From contig JAFKES010000071.1 in the NCBI GenBank assembly GCA_017308495.1, forward strand, positions 1 through 57,309: a DNA stretch of 57,309 bases, in the 5' to 3' direction. The position numbers and the translations under genes were made by a program. The stretch is from Afipia sp. Its GTDB lineage: Bacteria > Pseudomonadota > Alphaproteobacteria > Rhizobiales > Xanthobacteraceae. Shown here piece by piece: positions 55,608-57,309 of the stretch. The notes beneath the pieces were generated by a model. The model did no database searches, was not told where the DNA came from, and saw only the letters and a list, made by a program, of their open reading frames with translations. Positions within the stretch are counted from its first letter, which is position 1; each line of letters opens with the position of its first letter.

Positions 55608-56954
55608 TTGAGCGGCAAGGCGACCGTCACCACGCGACAGGTGTTCAGCATCGCGGGCCCCGCGATGCTGGCCAATTTGACCACGCCGCTGCTCGGCGTG
55701 GTGGCGACCGCCTGCATCGGCCGGCTCGACGATCCCGCTTTGCTCGGCGGCGTCGCCATGGCGTCGGTGGTGTTCGACTGCGTGTTCTGGCTGTTCGGAT
55801 TCCTGCGCATGGGCACCGTCGCCTTCACCGCGCAGGCGCTGGGAGCCGGTGACGCCGAGGAAATCCGCGCGACGCTGCTGCGCGCCATTCTCATCGCCGC
55901 CGCCATCGGCGTCCTGCTGATCGCTGCGCAGAGCCTGGTGGGCATCGCGATCTTCGCAGCGATGGGCGGCAGCGAGGCGGTGACCGCGGCGGCGCGCCAG
56001 TATTTCGCGATCCGGATGTGGTCGGCGCCGCTGGCGCTCGGCAACTACGTCCTGCTCGGCTGGTTCGTCGGCCAGGCCCGCGCCAGAATAGCGCTGGCGC
56101 TGCAGATCCTCATCAACCTCGTCAACATCATGCTGACAGCGTGGCTGGTCCTCGGCATGGCCATGGGGATCGCGGGCGCGGCCATCGCGGCGGTGCTGGC
56201 CGAGACCGCCGGATTCGCCGCCGGCGCGGCGCTGGCCTGGCGCAGCCTCGGCCGCCGGCTCGATATCGGCTTCGAGCGCGTGTTCGACCGCGCCCGGCTG
56301 ATGCACATGCTGTCGGTCAACCGCGACATCCTGATCCGCACCGCGGCGCTGATCGGGGCGTTCCTGGTCTTTACCGCGCAGGGGGCACGCGCCGGCGACA
56401 CCGTGCTGGCCGCCAATGCCGTGCTCAACAATTTCCTGCTGGTCAGCGCGTTCTTTCTCGACGGCATCGCCAACGCCGCCGAACAGATTTGCGGCCGCAC
56501 CTATGGCCAGCGCGATCGCGACGGCTTCCTGACCGCAACCCGCCTGGTGATCCTGTGGGCGGCGCTGTTCGCGCTCGCAGTGACGATGGTGTTCCTGCTG
56601 TCCGGACCGACACTGATCGCGGCCATGACACCCACGCCCGCCATCCAGCGCGTGGCCCAAGACTATCTCGTCTTCGTCGTCATCGCGCCGCTGGTCGGCT
56701 GCTTCGCCTTCGCCTATGACGGCATCTTCATCGGCGCAACCTGGGCGCGCGACATGCGCAACCTGATGCTGGCGTCGTTCGCGATCTTCCTCGCGGCATG
56801 GGCCGCACTAAGCGGCTTCGGCAATACCGGACTGTGGACCGCCCTGCTCGTATTCTATGTCGCGCGCGGCGGCTTGCAGGCGCTGCGCTATCCGGCGCTG
56901 CTGAGACGCTCGTTCGGCGACGGCAAGGCTAGTCCGGCCACGGCTCCGCTGTGA
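55608..56954 (+). CDS. MATE-family efflux transporter (DinF branch)
   Basis: Encodes 448 residues with 12 membrane helices in two homologous halves. The first carries IAGPAMLANLTTPLLGVVAT and the conserved GFLRMGTVAFTAQALGAGD, and the second AANAVLNNFLLVSAFFLDGI with EQICGRTYGQRD. The DinF/DNA-damage-inducible branch fits best. MATE proteins exchange drugs or metabolites for H+ or Na+. The gene starts with an unusual TTG immediately after the previous stop (TGA-TTG); alternatives are internal and would remove conserved residues. It overlaps the convergent pyrD end by 26 bases. Confidence 0.9.
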   Translation: MSGKATVTTRQVFSIAGPAMLANLTTPLLGVVATACIGRLDDPALLGGVAMASVVFDCVFWLFGFLRMGTVAFTAQALGAGDAEEIRATLLRAILIAAAIGVLLIAAQSLVGIAIFAAMGGSEAVTAAARQYFAIRMWSAPLALGNYVLLGWFVGQARARIALALQILINLVNIMLTAWLVLGMAMGIAGAAIAAVLAETAGFAAGAALAWRSLGRRLDIGFERVFDRARLMHMLSVNRDILIRTAALIGAFLVFTAQGARAGDTVLAANAVLNNFLLVSAFFLDGIANAAEQICGRTYGQRDRDGFLTATRLVILWAALFALAVTMVFLLSGPTLIAAMTPTPAIQRVAQDYLVFVVIAPLVGCFAFAYDGIFIGATWARDMRNLMLASFAIFLAAWAALSGFGNTGLWTALLVFYVARGGLQALRYPALLRRSFGDGKASPATAPL

Positions 56955-57309
56955 TGGTCGCCGCATCGGCGCCGACGATTTCCGAGAGGCTGTCGCGCCC
57001 GGTCCGCCGCAGCGTCGACACCAGATCGGCCTTGATGTCCTCGACCAGCCCGACGCCCTTGTAGACCAGCGACGAATAGAGCTGGATCAGCGTCGCGCCG
57101 GCGCGGATCTTCATCAGCGCCGCGCCGCCGGAATCGATGCCGCCGACGCCGATCAGCGGAAACGCGCCCTCCGCGCGCACGTAGGTTTCCGCCACCATGC
57201 GCGTGGACAGCCGCATCAGCGGCCGGCCCGACAGGCCGCCCTGCTCTTTCGCTTTCGCCAGTTCGCGCAGGCTCATTGGCCGCGACAGGGTGGTGTTGGC
57301 GACGATCAT
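56929..57309 (-). CDS. pyrD: Dihydroorotate dehydrogenase (class 2), C-terminal part
   Basis: The 126 residues visible are the C-terminal third; the gene continues past the window edge at 57309. Present are VANTTLSRP, KEQGGLSGRPLM, the FMN-phosphate loop PLIGVGGIDSGGAALMKIRAGA and LIQLYSSLVYKGVGLVEDI, all typical of the quinone-linked membrane-associated enzyme of pyrimidine synthesis. The first codon in view is not a real start. The stop lies within the end of the MATE gene. Confidence 0.93.
   Translation of the reverse strand: MIVANTTLSRPMSLRELAKAKEQGGLSGRPLMRLSTRMVAETYVRAEGAFPLIGVGGIDSGGAALMKIRAGATLIQLYSSLVYKGVGLVEDIKADLVSTLRRTGRDSLSEIVGADAATITAEPWPD

Overview
The window looks like a chromosomal segment of an alphaproteobacterium of the order Hyphomicrobiales, most likely the Bradyrhizobium/Rhodopseudomonas/Afipia group (Nitrobacteraceae). 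The basis is the high GC content, 5-aminolevulinate synthase (C4 pathway) instead of glutamyl-tRNA reductase, a five-gene F0 ATP synthase operon with a duplicated b subunit (b and b') separate from F1, the aa3 oxidase gene order coxB-coxA-ctaB-coxF-ctaG-coxC-DUF983-SURF1, RopB/Omp25-type barrels, and family-type palindromic intergenic repeats. No search could be run, so genus is inference.

Layout. 1-0.8 kb: recombinase relics (an integrase head and a frameshifted serine-recombinase tail), the only clear mobile-element trace. 1-6.7 kb: an outer-membrane barrel, bioB, an MBL-fold hydrolase, hemA with a perfect FNR/FixK-type box upstream, and a FixJ-type response regulator. 7-13.1 kb: a CrbS-like SLC5-histidine-kinase-receiver hybrid, a convergent NarL/CrbR-like regulator and an MFS symporter with a large soluble loop. 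13.2-17 kb: a DsbA-fold isomerase and the F0 operon atpI-B-E-F'-F with a visible promoter and terminator. 17-28.4 kb, all on the minus strand: a lipoprotein, an acetyltransferase, a YbaN-like protein, an M16 peptidase, thrC and the cytochrome c oxidase cluster. 28.9-31.8 kb: ialB-like, tldD and a signal peptidase I. 31.8-40.7 kb: a PAN-domain protein, gshA, a divergent MarR/glutathione transferase pair, and a beta-oxidation set (fadJ-like, fadA-like, acyl-CoA dehydrogenase). 41-46.2 kb: a large PodJ/Sel1-type polar protein behind a CtrA-like site, then TauE/SafE plus a TIGR02186 partner. 46.2-55.2 kb: all four ligase-associated DNA-repair genes (PdeM phosphoesterase, Lhr-Core helicase, MBL exonuclease, ATP-dependent ligase), split into two opposed halves by a double-barrel porin and a TPR-methyltransferase. 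55.3-57.3 kb: a small DUF6460 membrane protein, a MATE exporter and the partial end of pyrD.

How the genes work together. Much of the window is respiratory energy metabolism: haem synthesis (hemA), haem o synthesis (ctaB), oxidase subunits and copper/haem assembly factors, the proton channel and stator of ATP synthase, and fatty-acid oxidation. The FNR/FixK-type box at hemA would tie haem synthesis to oxygen. The 46-55 kb region is a DNA damage response module. Points most worth a second look are the repeat-like in-frame insertion inside the DNA ligase, the split repair module with two interposed genes, the double-barrel outer-membrane protein, the hemA box, and the CtrA-like site before the PodJ-like gene. 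I did not find an obviously new multi-gene system, CRISPR array, rRNA or tRNA.
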